Of a DNA stretch of 64,000 bases, positions 1-8,999 are shown piece by piece. A program made the translations under genes and the position numbers. How positions within the stretch are numbered: the first letter of the stretch is position 1; each line of letters begins with the position of its first letter. The stretch spans positions 372,001-436,000 of the forward strand of contig NZ_HG917868.1 in the NCBI RefSeq assembly GCF_000577895.1, written 5' to 3'. The notes under the pieces were generated by a model. It worked only from the letters and a program-made list of their open reading frames with translations. It was not told the origin of the DNA and did not search any database. This stretch comes from Clostridium bornimense (lineage in GTDB: Bacteria > Bacillota > Clostridia > Clostridiales > Clostridiaceae).

Positions 1-1017
1 AATGTAGTGGATCCTGTATTATTAGTTAATGAATTTGGATGCGATGCTGTTAGATATTACTTACTTCATGAAATACCATTTGGAAGTGATGGTTTATATA
101 ATAGTGAGATATTTATGAATAAATTTAATTCTGATCTTGCTAATGATTTAGGAAACCTAGTATCAAGAACTTCAGCAATGATAATTAAATACTTTGGTGG
201 AGAAGTATTAGCACCATCATCTGAAGAAGATAATTTTGATAAAGAATTAAAAGCAGTTACACTTTCAATGCCAGAAAAAGTTGAAGCTGCAATGAATGCA
301 TTTAAGATACCAGAAGCTCTAGATGAAATATGGACTGTAGTTAGAAGAGCTAATAAATATATAGATGAAACAACTCCTTGGATTTTAGGAAAAGATGAGT
401 CTAAGAAAGACAGATTAGCAACAGTTCTATATAATCTTCTAGAAGCATTAAGATTTGTAACTGTAGAACTTGAAGCATTCTTACCTAATACAGCAAGTAA
501 AATTAAGGAACAATTAAAATTTGAAAATGTTTCTTATGAATCATTAAAATCTTTTGATGGTGTAAAAGTAGGTACTAAGTTAGAAAAAGGTGAAGTTATA
601 TTCCCAAGAATCGATGTGGAAAAGAAACTTGAAGAGTTAGCAGCGATGAAAGAAGCACAAGCACCAAAAAGAGAAATAAAACCTATAAAAGAAGAAATAA
701 CTATAGAAGATTTTGAAAAAATAGATTTAAGAGTTGTTAAAGTATTAGCTTGTGAACCAATTAAAGGAGCTAAGAAACTATTAAAACTTAAAGTTGATCT
801 TGGAGGAGAAGAACGTCAAGTTGTTTCTGGTATATCTCAGTATTATAAACCAGAAGAACTAGTAGGAAAAAATGTAGTTCTTGTAGCTAATTTAAAACCA
901 GTTAAGTTAAGAGGAGAATTATCACAAGGTATGATTCTTGCAGCATCATCTGATGATGATAAAGAGTTATTTGTGGTGGATCCAGGAAAACTTGAAACAG
1001 GATCAGTTGTAAGATAA
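1..1017 (+). CDS. metG: Methionyl-tRNA synthetase, C-terminal part (cut by window start)
   Basis: Charges tRNA-Met with methionine in the cytosol. The reading frame is open from base 1, and the first codons read NVVDP, the segment that directly follows the KMSKS-type loop in this family, so the true start lies upstream. The anticodon-binding helical domain follows (about residues 20-190, with DETTPWIL). A C-terminal EMAP/Trbp111 tRNA-binding domain covers about residues 230-338 (IEDFEKIDLRVVKV, VSGI, NLKPVKLRGELSQGM). The appended tRNA-binding domain is usual in Firmicutes. A strong terminator follows the stop. Confidence 0.97.
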   Translation, partial: NVVDPVLLVNEFGCDAVRYYLLHEIPFGSDGLYNSEIFMNKFNSDLANDLGNLVSRTSAMIIKYFGGEVLAPSSEEDNFDKELKAVTLSMPEKVEAAMNAFKIPEALDEIWTVVRRANKYIDETTPWILGKDESKKDRLATVLYNLLEALRFVTVELEAFLPNTASKIKEQLKFENVSYESLKSFDGVKVGTKLEKGEVIFPRIDVEKKLEELAAMKEAQAPKREIKPIKEEITIEDFEKIDLRVVKVLACEPIKGAKKLLKLKVDLGGEERQVVSGISQYYKPEELVGKNVVLVANLKPVKLRGELSQGMILAASSDDDKELFVVDPGKLETGSVVR

Positions 1018-1038
1018 TATTACTATATAATATGAAGG

Positions 1039-1090
1039 AAAAAGACTGAAACACAATGATTTTATTAACATTGTGTTTCAGTCTTTTTTT
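1039..1090 (+). terminator. Rho-independent terminator of metG
   Basis: A near-perfect 20-bp stem (1039-1058 with 1069-1088, core GACTGAAACACAATG) closes a 10-base loop and runs into a T tract. The arms are A-rich then T-rich, so it could also work on the other strand. Confidence 0.93.
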
Positions 1091-1106
1091 ATAGGGAAGA
1101 ATAGCA

Positions 1107-1404
1107 GGGCACAAGGATATATCAGTGCACAGTTTTGTATGAAATTCTTGCGGAATTTCTTGGAATATAAGTGTTTAAATTTGTGTTATAGAGTAGACTA
1201 GTTTCCTTAGGTTAGTTACACTTGATACAAAACTAATCACAGGGGGCTCATGAAAGTTGCACTTTCATGAAGCTTGGATTAAAGGTTCTGGATTTATAAT
1301 AAATATGAAAATACTTTGCTGTCCGCAGGACTATAATATTTTCCCCACAGGGGAAAATTAACCTTAACTATTCACCATTCACTCTTACTTCTTCACTTTC
1401 ACTC
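1107..1404. repeat. Structured intergenic repeat, copy A
   Basis: No gene lies between metG and 1546. The stretch carries blocks shared with 14.06-14.59 kb and 30.48-30.60 kb. They are GGGCACAAGG at 1107; the hairpin-forming GAAATTCTTGCGGAATTTC at 1141 followed by a TATAAGTGT block; the palindrome ATGAAAGTTGCACTTTCAT at 1250-1268; and GCTGTCCGCAGGACTATAAT at 1318, followed by a TTTTCCCC/GGGGAAAA hairpin and TTAACCTTA. The right end is diverged into CACTT-like tandem sequence. A further hairpin (ACACAATA/TATTGTGT, 1421-1438) follows before the next gene. Confidence 0.8.
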
Positions 1405-1545
1405 TAAAAAAGGAACTAAGACACAATATTTATTGTGTAACATCTCTATCAAAAACAGTGAACTGATTTTACTGTGCACTGTCTCTGTATAAAAGTAACA
1501 TTAAATGCAGACAATAAAAAATAACCATGTAAAGAGGTGATGAAT

Positions 1546-2310
1546 ATGAAAAGGGCAGCAACTATGGTACTTGGAATTTTTATGGCTTTAACAAGCATAA
1601 TATCTTTTTGTAGGTATGGAAATGGAATGATATTTTTAAGTGAAGAATGTGCAAATGCGTCACAAAATATTACGATAAATGAAGAAAAGCCTATAGTTAT
1701 AAAAGATATCGTCAAGGAAGAAAATAAACCAGAATATAAGTTTAGAATTCATATTCCTAAAATAACTGGACTTAAGGATATAAAAAAACAAAACAGTATA
1801 AATGATACTATTTCAGAAGAGATTTTGAGGTTTAAAGATTATTTTATAGAAAATACAAAGAGTGGTAATAATAGTGAAGCCGAAGTTCATTATACTGTTA
1901 CTAATAATAAGAAAATATTTAGTTTGCTTATATATTACTATGAATATTATGGAGGAGCACATGGATTAACAACAAAAAGATCAATTAATATATATGTACC
2001 GAATTCTGGTGGTATTAAGGAAAATGAAAACTTTTTATTATTAGAGGATTTCTTTTTAGATAAAGTAGACTATAAAACTATGATTAATAATTACATAATA
2101 AATGAAATAAAAAAGGAGCCTGAAAAGTATTTTGAAGATACCTTACAAAAATATAGTGGATTTAATGAAAATAATTTTTATTTTAATGATAAAGGATTAG
2201 TTGTTTATTTTCAAAGCTATGAAATAGCTCCTTATGCTTCAGGAAGTCCAGAGTTTAATATACCATATAGTTTTTTAAAGAATTATATTAAAAAGGATTT
2301 TATTCCTTAG
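1546..2310 (+). CDS. Exported DUF4163/DUF3298 domain protein (RsiV/PdaC-like)
   Basis: Envelope protein of unknown precise role. The ATG at 1546 is preferred because AGAGGTG sits 8 bases upstream; an in-frame GTG at 1537 lies inside that binding site. The N-terminus is a hydrophobic signal/anchor. The middle (about residues 60-160) matches DUF4163, with YYEYYGGAHGLTT. The C-terminus (about 170-250) matches DUF3298, with NNFYFNDKGLVVYFQSYEIAP. In known families this pair occurs in the sigma-V anti-sigma factor RsiV, which binds lysozyme, and in the deacetylase PdaC. No sigma gene is adjacent and no catalytic NodB domain is present, so binding is more likely than catalysis. Confidence 0.8.
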   Translation: MKRAATMVLGIFMALTSIISFCRYGNGMIFLSEECANASQNITINEEKPIVIKDIVKEENKPEYKFRIHIPKITGLKDIKKQNSINDTISEEILRFKDYFIENTKSGNNSEAEVHYTVTNNKKIFSLLIYYYEYYGGAHGLTTKRSINIYVPNSGGIKENENFLLLEDFFLDKVDYKTMINNYIINEIKKEPEKYFEDTLQKYSGFNENNFYFNDKGLVVYFQSYEIAPYASGSPEFNIPYSFLKNYIKKDFIP

Positions 2311-2360
2311 TTACGATATGTTATTATAAATATATTATAGGAAATACAAGGAGATTTTAT

Positions 2361-2654
2361 ATGGATAAAGAAGTAATACAAGCAGATCATTGTGAATGTG
2401 AAGAGGAACACAATGAAAAATCAAACATAGTTAGTTTTATGACTGAAGATGGAGAAAAGGTAGATTTAGAATTAATAGAAACTGTTGTTGTTAAGGGAAA
2501 GAAATATATATTATTAGCACCAGTTGGAAATGAAGATGATGCATACGTTTACAAGGTTGTTACAAATGCTGATGGAAAAGATGAACTCATAGCTATTGAA
2601 GATGATAAGGAACTTTCATTAGTAATGAAAGAATATGAGAAAACTTTTGCATAA
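2361..2654 (+). CDS. DUF1292 family protein
   Basis: Small acidic cytosolic protein (97 aa). The pattern NIVSFMTEDGEKVDLELIETV followed by KKYILLAPV and YVYKV is the DUF1292 fold found in nearly all clostridia, usually near yrzL/yqgF-type genes; its function is unknown. AAGGAGA precedes the ATG. It lies between the DUF3298 gene and tatD, and a hairpin terminator separates it from tatD. Confidence 0.88.
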   Translation: MDKEVIQADHCECEEEHNEKSNIVSFMTEDGEKVDLELIETVVVKGKKYILLAPVGNEDDAYVYKVVTNADGKDELIAIEDDKELSLVMKEYEKTFA

Positions 2655-2669
2655 TTTACATATTATTTT

Positions 2670-2700
2670 ATTCCTCACGAGATAGTGAGGAATTTTTTTT
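2670..2700 (+). terminator. Terminator after DUF1292 gene
   Basis: ATTCCTCAC/GTGAGGAAT stem with a 6-base loop and eight T residues. The tatD ribosome binding site begins immediately after the T run. Confidence 0.9.
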
Positions 2701-2711
2701 AGGAGGATATT

Positions 2712-3482
2712 ATGAAAATTTTTGATACCCATAGTCATTATGATGATGAGGCTTTTGATGGTGATAGAGAGGAATTAATAAAAATAATTATAGAAAATGA
2801 TGTAGTAGGTATAATTAATTGTGCTGCAGATATGAAAAGTGTTAAAAGTACTATAGAACTTACAAAAAAATACCCTATGTTTTATGGTGCTATAGGGGTA
2901 CATCCATGTTCAGCTGATGAAATAAATGAAGAAACGATAGAAGAGTTGAGAATGGCAGCAAAAAATGAAAAAATTGTTGCAATTGGAGAAATAGGATTGG
3001 ATTATTATTATGAAGATAATCCATCTAGAGAAATACAAAAAAATGCATTTAGAGCACAAATGCAATTAGCTAAAGAGCTATCAAAGCCAGTAATAATCCA
3101 TATTAGAGATGCTCATGAAGATGCTTTAAAAATTTTGGAAGAATTTGAAGAAGTAAGGGGAATTATACATTGTTTTTCAGGAAGTGTTGAAATTGCTCGA
3201 AAATGTGTTAAAATAGGATATATGTTAGGAATTGGTGGAGTGGTAACTTTTAAGAATGCAAGAAAGCTTGTAGAAGTAGTTAAAGAAATTCCTATGGAGA
3301 ATTTGCTTCTTGAAACAGATTGCCCTTATATGGCTCCTGTACCTCATAGGGGAGAGAGAAATAATTCTATGTATATTTCAGAAGTCATTAAGAAAATAGC
3401 AGAAATAAAGAGTATAAGTGAGGAAGAGGTAGCTGATATAGCTTTACGAAATTCCCATAATTTTACAAAAAACATTTGGTAG
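2712..3482 (+). CDS. tatD: TatD family metal-dependent DNase
   Basis: TIM-barrel metal hydrolase, 256 aa, the normal family length. Metal ligands are visible in order: THSHYDD at the N-terminus, GEIGLDYY with the conserved Glu (about residue 95), HIRDA (about 130), HCFSG (about 155) and ETDCPYMAP with the catalytic Asp (about 205). Homologues act as 3'-5' DNases in DNA repair. AGGAGG is placed 6 bases before the ATG. The order metG-tatD-3D protein-rnmV-rsmA is conserved in Bacillus and Clostridium. Confidence 0.95.
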   Translation: MKIFDTHSHYDDEAFDGDREELIKIIIENDVVGIINCAADMKSVKSTIELTKKYPMFYGAIGVHPCSADEINEETIEELRMAAKNEKIVAIGEIGLDYYYEDNPSREIQKNAFRAQMQLAKELSKPVIIHIRDAHEDALKILEEFEEVRGIIHCFSGSVEIARKCVKIGYMLGIGGVVTFKNARKLVEVVKEIPMENLLLETDCPYMAPVPHRGERNNSMYISEVIKKIAEIKSISEEEVADIALRNSHNFTKNIW

Positions 3483-3583
3483 AGTATTATGGTAATACCT
3501 TATAAAGCGAAGTCTCATACCACCAGTATAATATGGTTCAAGGCTACAATGTTCTATATCCATATCAAAAAAGTATGGCAAAT

Positions 3584-3612
3584 TTGACAAATAGGGAAGT
3601 TATGGATATAAT
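3584..3612 (+). promoter_or_regulatory. Consensus sigma-A promoter for the G5/3D protein
   Basis: TTGACA at 3584-3589, a 17-base spacer, and TATAAT at 3607-3612: a perfect housekeeping promoter. The strong AGAGGAGG ribosome binding site at 3631 and the ATG at 3645 follow. Confidence 0.9.
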
Positions 3613-3644
3613 AGACACGACGCATTTGCCAGAGGAGGTAAAGT

Positions 3645-4691
3645 ATGAAAATAGACTTTAAAGGTTTTTTCAAAAAGCCTATGGCAGTGATCAGTATAGT
3701 TTTATCGGTAGGATTAGTTTTTACCGGAATAAGCTTTAAGAAGACTGTTTATATCGATGTTGATGGAACGACAACAAAAGTTACAACTTATAAAGGAAAA
3801 GTAGAAGATGTAATTAGTGACATAGACTTAAAACTAGAGACAGAAGATAGTGTCAAACCGAAGCTCACTTCGGAGATTAAAAATGGACAAACAATTAAAA
3901 TAAAAAGAGCCGTGAGTTTAGATTTAATAGTCGACGGTAAAACCGTGGTGATTAAAAGTGCAGCAGATAGCGTCAAGGATTTGATAGAATCTAAAAGTAT
4001 GTCCAAAAAGTTACAATCAGAAAAGATTTCTCCAATTAGGGAACAAGATAAAATAGAACCTACTCTTGATACAAAGATAACATCAAATATGAAAGTTATT
4101 ATTAAGAGAATTGAGAAAAAAAATGAAGTAACTCAAGCGGAAATACCGTATAGCACAGAAAAAGTAGTCGATGATAGTATGTATAAGGATGATAAAGAAA
4201 AAGTAGTCGTTGCTGGTAAACCTGGTATTAAAGAAGTCACTACAGAGGTTACAACAGAAGATGGAAATGTTGTAGCTACTTCAGTGATAGGGGAGAGAGT
4301 TATCGAGGAACCAACAAACGAAAAAATAGCTTATGGGACAAAAGAAAAAGTTGTTCCAACAGTAAATGTGCCATCTAGGGGTGGAAATATTCCTTATAAA
4401 TCAAAATTGACTATGAAATCAACAGCATATTCAAGTAGCGATAAAGGCGTTACAGGAATCACTGCTAGTGGTATGAAAGCGACTAGAGATCCAAATGGTA
4501 CAAGTACTGTTGCTGTAGATCCAAGAGTTATACCTCTGGGTACTAAACTATATATAGAAGGATATGGTTATGCAATAGCTTGTGATACAGGATCTGCTAT
4601 TAAAGGCAATAAGGTAGATGTTTACTTTAATTCGGTAAGTGAATGTTACTCTTGGGGATCAAGAAATGTTGACGTTTACATATTAGAGTAA
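3645..4691 (+). CDS. Cell-wall G5/3D-domain protein (YabE/RpfB-like)
   Basis: Secreted wall-active protein, 348 aa. There is a membrane anchor or signal at residues 14-32 and two DUF348 repeats (about 35-75 and 90-130, each with a hydroxyl-rich beta pattern). A G5 domain lies at about 155-235 (IPYSTEKVVDDSMY...GKPGIKEVTTEV), and a C-terminal 3D domain at about 255-348 carries the three conserved Asp in TAVDPRVIPLGTKLYI, ACDTGSAIKGNKVDVYF and VDVYIL. 3D domains are related to lytic transglycosylases, and YabE/RpfB homologues remodel peptidoglycan during growth resumption. It has its own consensus promoter and terminator. Confidence 0.92.
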   Translation: MKIDFKGFFKKPMAVISIVLSVGLVFTGISFKKTVYIDVDGTTTKVTTYKGKVEDVISDIDLKLETEDSVKPKLTSEIKNGQTIKIKRAVSLDLIVDGKTVVIKSAADSVKDLIESKSMSKKLQSEKISPIREQDKIEPTLDTKITSNMKVIIKRIEKKNEVTQAEIPYSTEKVVDDSMYKDDKEKVVVAGKPGIKEVTTEVTTEDGNVVATSVIGERVIEEPTNEKIAYGTKEKVVPTVNVPSRGGNIPYKSKLTMKSTAYSSSDKGVTGITASGMKATRDPNGTSTVAVDPRVIPLGTKLYIEGYGYAIACDTGSAIKGNKVDVYFNSVSECYSWGSRNVDVYILE

Positions 4692-4697
4692 ACAAGG

Positions 4698-4740
4698 AAA
4701 TGGCATAAAATAACGTTGGTTATTTTGTGCCATTTTATTT
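4698..4740 (+). terminator. Terminator of the 3D protein gene
   Basis: GGCATAAAATAAC at 4702-4714 pairs with GTTATTTTGTGCC at 4719-4731 (one G-U pair), flanked by AAAT/ATTT, with a T-rich tail. Confidence 0.85.
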
Positions 4741-4893
4741 TGTACAGATTAATATTTAATACGAGAAATGAAATAGAGTTGTGCATTGTAGATAACATTC
4801 TATATTTTACAAATTAATATAAAAGTATTATACTAATTCAGTATTAGAAAGATATTAAAAGAGGATAAATACATTAGACATGGAGTTGAGTAT

Positions 4894-5442
4894 ATGATCA
4901 AAGAAATTATTGTTGTGGAAGGTCGTGACGATGTAACAGCAGTAAAAGCAGCAGTAGATGCTGAGGTAATAGCTGTAAGTGGTTTTGGAATAAATAAAAA
5001 TACCATTGATAAAATAAAAGAGGCTCAAAAAAGAAAAGGTGTTATAATATTAACTGATCCAGATTTTGCGGGAGAAAAGATAAGAAGAATTATATCAAAG
5101 CGAGTTGATGGTGTAAAACATGCTTATATATCTAGAGAAGAAGGAACAAAAGATGGAGATATAGGTGTTGAAAATGCTTCTCCAGAATCAATAAGAGAAG
5201 CATTAAGTAAAGCAAAAGCAGTTATAGAAGAGAAGAGAGAAGTATTTACAGCTAACCATTTAGTATATTATAAGCTTGTTGGAGATACTAAGTCTAAAGA
5301 AAGAAGACAATTATTAGGCAAAATATTAGGGATTGGATATTGTAATGGATCTCAAATGGTAAAAAGGCTTAATAATTTTAATATAAAAGAAGAAGAATTT
5401 GTTAAGGCTATGGATAAGATAGAAAAACAATTATCAAAGTAA
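4894..5442 (+). CDS. rnmV: Ribonuclease M5
   Basis: Toprim-fold endonuclease that performs the last 5S rRNA maturation step in Firmicutes. The 182-aa length is typical. Toprim motifs are clear: VVEGRDD with the catalytic Glu near the N-terminus, and [12 protein letters not shown] with the DxD-type motif (residues about 53-64). The C-terminal half (about 95-182) is the M5-specific domain. It lies 26 bases upstream of rsmA, the conserved pairing. Confidence 0.95.
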   Translation: MIKEIIVVEGRDDVTAVKAAVDAEVIAVSGFGINKNTIDKIKEAQKRKGVIILTDPDFAGEKIRRIISKRVDGVKHAYISREEGTKDGDIGVENASPESIREALSKAKAVIEEKREVFTANHLVYYKLVGDTKSKERRQLLGKILGIGYCNGSQMVKRLNNFNIKEEEFVKAMDKIEKQLSK

Positions 5443-5468
5443 TAAATATAAGAGACATTGGAGGACAT

Positions 5469-6323
5469 ATGAATCAACGTAAGGATGTAATAGATACTGC
5501 AGACGTAGTAAAAAAATATGGATTTAAGTTTACTAAAAGTTTAGGGCAAAACTTTTTAATAGATCATAATGTTATAGATCAAATTGTAGAAGGAGCAGGA
5601 GTATCTTCAGAAGATACAGTAATTGAAATCGGACCAGGTGTAGGTACTTTAACAAAGGAGCTTTTAAAGAGAGCTAAAAAAGTAATTGCTATTGAAATAG
5701 ATAGCGATTTAATACCTATATTAAGTGAAGAATTAAAAGAACATAATAATTTTCAACTTATTCATCAAGATGCTATGAAAGTTGATTTTAATAAGATTAT
5801 TGAAGAAAATGAAAATGTAAAAGTAGTAGCTAATTTACCTTATTATGTTACTACTCCGATAATAACAAATCTTTTAAATGCAAAATATAAATTTAAGTCA
5901 ATTACTGTTATGATTCAGAAAGAGGTAGCTGAAAGAATGAATAGTGAACCAAATTGCAAAGATTATGGATCACTTTCACTATTAGTACAATATTATTGTG
6001 ATACAAAAATTATAATGAAGGTACCACCTATGTGTTTTATACCTAGGCCTAAGGTAGATTCTATTGTTATAAGATTAGATAGGCTAGAAGAAACGAGAGT
6101 AACAGTTGATGATGAAAAGTTATTTTTTAGAGTTATAAGAGATTCTTTTAACATGAGAAGAAAGACTTTATGGAATGGAATGAAAAATATAGGGTTAGAC
6201 AAGGAAAAATTAGAAGAAGCTTTTAAAGATTCTGGAATAGATCAAAAAAGAAGAGGTGAAACTCTTACAATACAAGAGTTTGCTGATTTAGCTAATGCTA
6301 TAAATAAAAAAATTAATAATTAA
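5469..6323 (+). CDS. rsmA: 16S rRNA dimethyladenosine transferase (KsgA)
   Basis: SAM-dependent methylase that dimethylates two adjacent adenines in the 3' helix of 16S rRNA during small-subunit maturation. Motifs in order: SLGQNFLID at the N-terminus, [13 protein letters not shown] (SAM motif I, about residue 52), [10 protein letters not shown], and [10 protein letters not shown] (motif IV, about 120-130). FIPRPKVDS and the helical C-terminal domain follow. At 284 aa it is full length. GGAGG precedes the ATG, and the gene shares the unit with rnmV. Confidence 0.96.
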   Translation: MNQRKDVIDTADVVKKYGFKFTKSLGQNFLIDHNVIDQIVEGAGVSSEDTVIEIGPGVGTLTKELLKRAKKVIAIEIDSDLIPILSEELKEHNNFQLIHQDAMKVDFNKIIEENENVKVVANLPYYVTTPIITNLLNAKYKFKSITVMIQKEVAERMNSEPNCKDYGSLSLLVQYYCDTKIIMKVPPMCFIPRPKVDSIVIRLDRLEETRVTVDDEKLFFRVIRDSFNMRRKTLWNGMKNIGLDKEKLEEAFKDSGIDQKRRGETLTIQEFADLANAINKKINN

Positions 6324-6328
6324 TTATA

Positions 6329-6377
6329 AGAGACTTTTGTACAAGAAATTGAACTTGTGCTTCAGTCTCTTTTTTTA
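6329..6377 (+). terminator. Terminator of rnmV-rsmA
   Basis: AAGAGAC...TGTACAAG with CTTGTGC...GTCTCTT forms a long interrupted stem and ends in a T7 run. Confidence 0.88.
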
Positions 6378-6475
6378 TGAAGTGATTATTTTTGTAGTTA
6401 CTAGAATATTAAAGAATAATAATTAATATATATATATCAGTGTGAAAATATAAAGAAAAGGCAGGGGGGATTGCT

Positions 6476-7849
6476 ATGACCCATAAAAAAACATATAGTA
6501 GAATATTTATAATTTTACAAGAAATGAAAAAGAATCTTGGGATATCTTCTGATAAAATTCCCAATGGGTATGTAAAGTTAGAAATTAAAAATACGAAATG
6601 TAAGATTTGTTTTTATGTACAGAACCTGAAACCAGTGGCGGAAGATTACAAAATGCTTTTATTAAGTGGAGATAAAAATGATGGGAAAGCTATTGATTTA
6701 GGTAAGGCTAAAATAGATGGTAACGGAAAATGTGAAATTAACATAGAAAAGTCTATGGATAACTTAGCAAATAATGATATAAGTCTTGATAAGGTTATCG
6801 GTGCTGCTATAGCCGTAGTAGATGGTGGTAAGATAGATGGTGTTATGTGTGGATTCTCAATAAAAGATATACCAGAGGATTGGACAAAATATAAACTTGT
6901 AAAAGAGCATAATGATTATAACTCACAAGAAAAACCAAAAGAAGTAAAAGAGATAGAAAAACCAAAAGAAAAGAAAAAGGTAGAAGAAGTAAAAGAATAT
7001 AAAGAAGTAGAAAAGAAAGAAGAATGTAAAAGCGAAAAGGAAATAGATCAGTGTAATGAAGAAAAAGAAGTTTATTGTGATGATAGAAAACATGAAAAAC
7101 AACAGGAGGAACTTTATTCTACAGATGACATAGTTAATCCACAAAATGATATACAGGCACTTAAGAAGGAGGAACCTTATTCTACAGATGACATAATTAA
7201 TCCACAGAATAATTTGCAGGAGGTTGAGCAGGAAGAAACGCAAGAGGAAAAGACAAGTATGGGAAATAAGACTAATCAAACTATGGAAAATAGTTCAAAG
7301 AAAGAAAGTAGCAATACTATGAATAGTAATACTATGAATAGTAATACAAAATCTAATGCTATGGATTTTGATGGATATGAAGAAACTATAAAAGGAAACT
7401 TAAAAAATTCTTTCTTTAGAGGTGCTAGTGGGGAATTTTTTGAGTACTTAGTATCTGGATTAGAAGAAGTTAAAGATGTAATGCCAGAAATAAAAAAATG
7501 CAAGTGGTATAAAATTAGGGTAAAAACTCTTGATGATTTATATTATATAACTGATTATAGAAAATATTCTATGATTTATTATCCAATGGTTAATAATTAC
7601 CCATATATTTGTAAGTATGGTCATTATTTATTTGGATACAAATTAGATGAAAATAATAATTTGAAATATATGTTATACGCAGTACCAGGAACTAAACATC
7701 CATATGATCAACCATATGGTGGGAAAACAGGTTATGTTATGTGGCTTCCTATGGAAAAGGGAAAAGAAGGAGAAAAAGATCCTGGATATTGGGTTATGTT
7801 TTATGATTTTAAAGATGCTACAGTGTGTGTTCCAGCTAAAAAAGAATAG
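6476..7849 (+). CDS. Large charged protein, three-part architecture, function unknown
   Basis: 457 aa, not recognised as a named family. The N-terminal part (about residues 1-140) looks like a compact beta-rich domain with alternating strands (YVKLEIKN, CKICFYVQNL, MLLLSGD). A low-complexity Lys/Glu linker (about 150-290) contains the near repeat YSTDDIVNPQND / YSTDDIINPQNN and a short NTMNSNT tandem. The C-terminal part (about 300-457) is aromatic-rich with WYKIRV, YGHYLFGYKL, GYVMWLP and GYWVMFYDF, suggesting a second folded binding domain. There is no signal peptide or membrane segment. Strong AGGGGGG lies before the ATG; the gene is monocistronic. Confidence 0.7.
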   Translation: MTHKKTYSRIFIILQEMKKNLGISSDKIPNGYVKLEIKNTKCKICFYVQNLKPVAEDYKMLLLSGDKNDGKAIDLGKAKIDGNGKCEINIEKSMDNLANNDISLDKVIGAAIAVVDGGKIDGVMCGFSIKDIPEDWTKYKLVKEHNDYNSQEKPKEVKEIEKPKEKKKVEEVKEYKEVEKKEECKSEKEIDQCNEEKEVYCDDRKHEKQQEELYSTDDIVNPQNDIQALKKEEPYSTDDIINPQNNLQEVEQEETQEEKTSMGNKTNQTMENSSKKESSNTMNSNTMNSNTKSNAMDFDGYEETIKGNLKNSFFRGASGEFFEYLVSGLEEVKDVMPEIKKCKWYKIRVKTLDDLYYITDYRKYSMIYYPMVNNYPYICKYGHYLFGYKLDENNNLKYMLYAVPGTKHPYDQPYGGKTGYVMWLPMEKGKEGEKDPGYWVMFYDFKDATVCVPAKKE

Positions 7850-7870
7850 ATTTCATTTTGAAATAAAAGT

Positions 7871-7920
7871 AGGGCTGTTGCAATAACGAATAAAGATTCG
7901 TGAGCGAGAGCTCTTTTTTT
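7871..7920 (+). terminator. Terminator, GCGAGAGC family (member 1)
   Basis: An outer stem GGGCTGTTGC/GCGAGAGCTC (with G-U pairs) encloses an inner hairpin ACGAAT-AAAG-ATTCGT, followed by T8. Sequences at 52072, 55383 and 62349 share its layout and GCGAGAG core. Confidence 0.8.
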
Positions 7921-8207
7921 TAATTCACAATTGTGAATTGAGCTTTGTGAATTGTGAATTATAGTAATATTAATTTAAATATAGACTGATATAATTCATT
8001 CTGAATCATATCATAATTTTAATTTAATAACTATGTTATTTGAAGAATGCTAAATTATGATATAATAGGATAGTAATATAGAGATGAAATTTATGTAATT
8101 AGAAATAAAGATAATATAGAAAATAAAAGGGAAAGGATAAGTCAAAACTAAAAATATAGTTATTAAATAAATATGATTATTGCAAAGTTTTGACAATGGG
8201 GATTGTA
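7921..8207. promoter_or_regulatory. lgt upstream region with palindromes
   Basis: This gene-free stretch holds the palindrome TTCACAATTGTGAA (about 7923-7936), then direct TTGTGAATT motifs to 7960. It also has an imperfect inverted repeat GATATAATTCA/TGAATCATATC (7988-8012) and a TATAAT-like box near 8059. These may be operator and promoter for lgt, but no regulator can be assigned. Confidence 0.35.
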
Positions 8208-8999
8208 ATGAAGCCGTTTTTATTAGAGATAGGTAAGTTAAAAATTGCAGGATATGGCACTATGATTTTAATTGGTGTTATAGTAGCTTATTGTTTATTC
8301 ACATATAGAGGTAAAAAAAGAGGGTATAATGTAGATAATCTTTTTGATATAACTGTTTTTTCATTAATCGGTGGTTTTTTATGTTCAAAGTTATTATATA
8401 TTGTAATAGAGAATCCTAAGTTATTACTTAATCCAGTTGAAATAGTAAAGACTTTTTCACAAGGATTTGTTGTTTATGGTGGGATTATAGGAGGATTCAT
8501 AGTATTTATATTAATGTGTAAAAGGTATAAATATAGTCCGCTTAAGGTAGGAGATTTAGCAGTTGCTAGCTTAGCAATTGGTCAAGGGTTTGGGAGAATA
8601 GGATGTTTACTTGCAGGATGTTGTTATGGAAGAACTACAGATTCTGTTATAGGAATAACATTTCATAATTCCTTTATCGCTCCTAATGAAGTTGCATTAG
8701 TACCAACTCAAATAATTAGTTCTATTTTTGACTTTATTTTAGCAGGAGTTTTGATATGGTATTTATCCTTCTTAGAAAAGAAAAATATAGGACATAATCC
8801 TGGAAAAGTTACTGGTGCATATTTGATTTTATATAGTATAGGAAGATTCATAATAGAGTTTTTTAGAGGAGATTTAGAAAGAGGTTTTATTGGAACACTA
8901 TCTACATCACAATTTATTAGTATAGGAATTATAGTTTTTGGATTAATAGTTTTTAATCTCGATAAAATTAAAAGATTAAAGTATAAAGAGGGGATTTAG
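8208..8999 (+). CDS. lgt: Prolipoprotein diacylglyceryl transferase, clostridial cysteine-rich variant
   Basis: Polytopic membrane enzyme that attaches diacylglycerol to the lipobox Cys of prelipoproteins. The ATG at 8208 is chosen because GGGGAT lies 5-6 bases upstream; an in-frame TTG at 8190 lacks a binding site. About seven hydrophobic segments cover the 263 aa. The family signature appears as GFGRIGCLLAGCCYG (about residues 132-146), and YGGIIGGF replaces the usual HGGL segment. RFIIEFFRGD near the C-terminus is the conserved late motif. The gene directly abuts a lipoprotein gene. A paralogue with altered specificity is possible. Confidence 0.88.
   Translation: MKPFLLEIGKLKIAGYGTMILIGVIVAYCLFTYRGKKRGYNVDNLFDITVFSLIGGFLCSKLLYIVIENPKLLLNPVEIVKTFSQGFVVYGGIIGGFIVFILMCKRYKYSPLKVGDLAVASLAIGQGFGRIGCLLAGCCYGRTTDSVIGITFHNSFIAPNEVALVPTQIISSIFDFILAGVLIWYLSFLEKKNIGHNPGKVTGAYLILYSIGRFIIEFFRGDLERGFIGTLSTSQFISIGIIVFGLIVFNLDKIKRLKYKEGI

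Noticed and set aside
1107-1404. Repeat copy A as a CRISPR or phage attachment site
   Set aside because: No regularly spaced repeats, no cas or integrase genes; blocks recur instead at two other intergenic sites.
6923-7279. Hydrophobic Phe-rich minus-strand frame opposite the charged linker
   Set aside because: It is the antisense shadow of a Lys/Glu-rich coding segment; no start signals.
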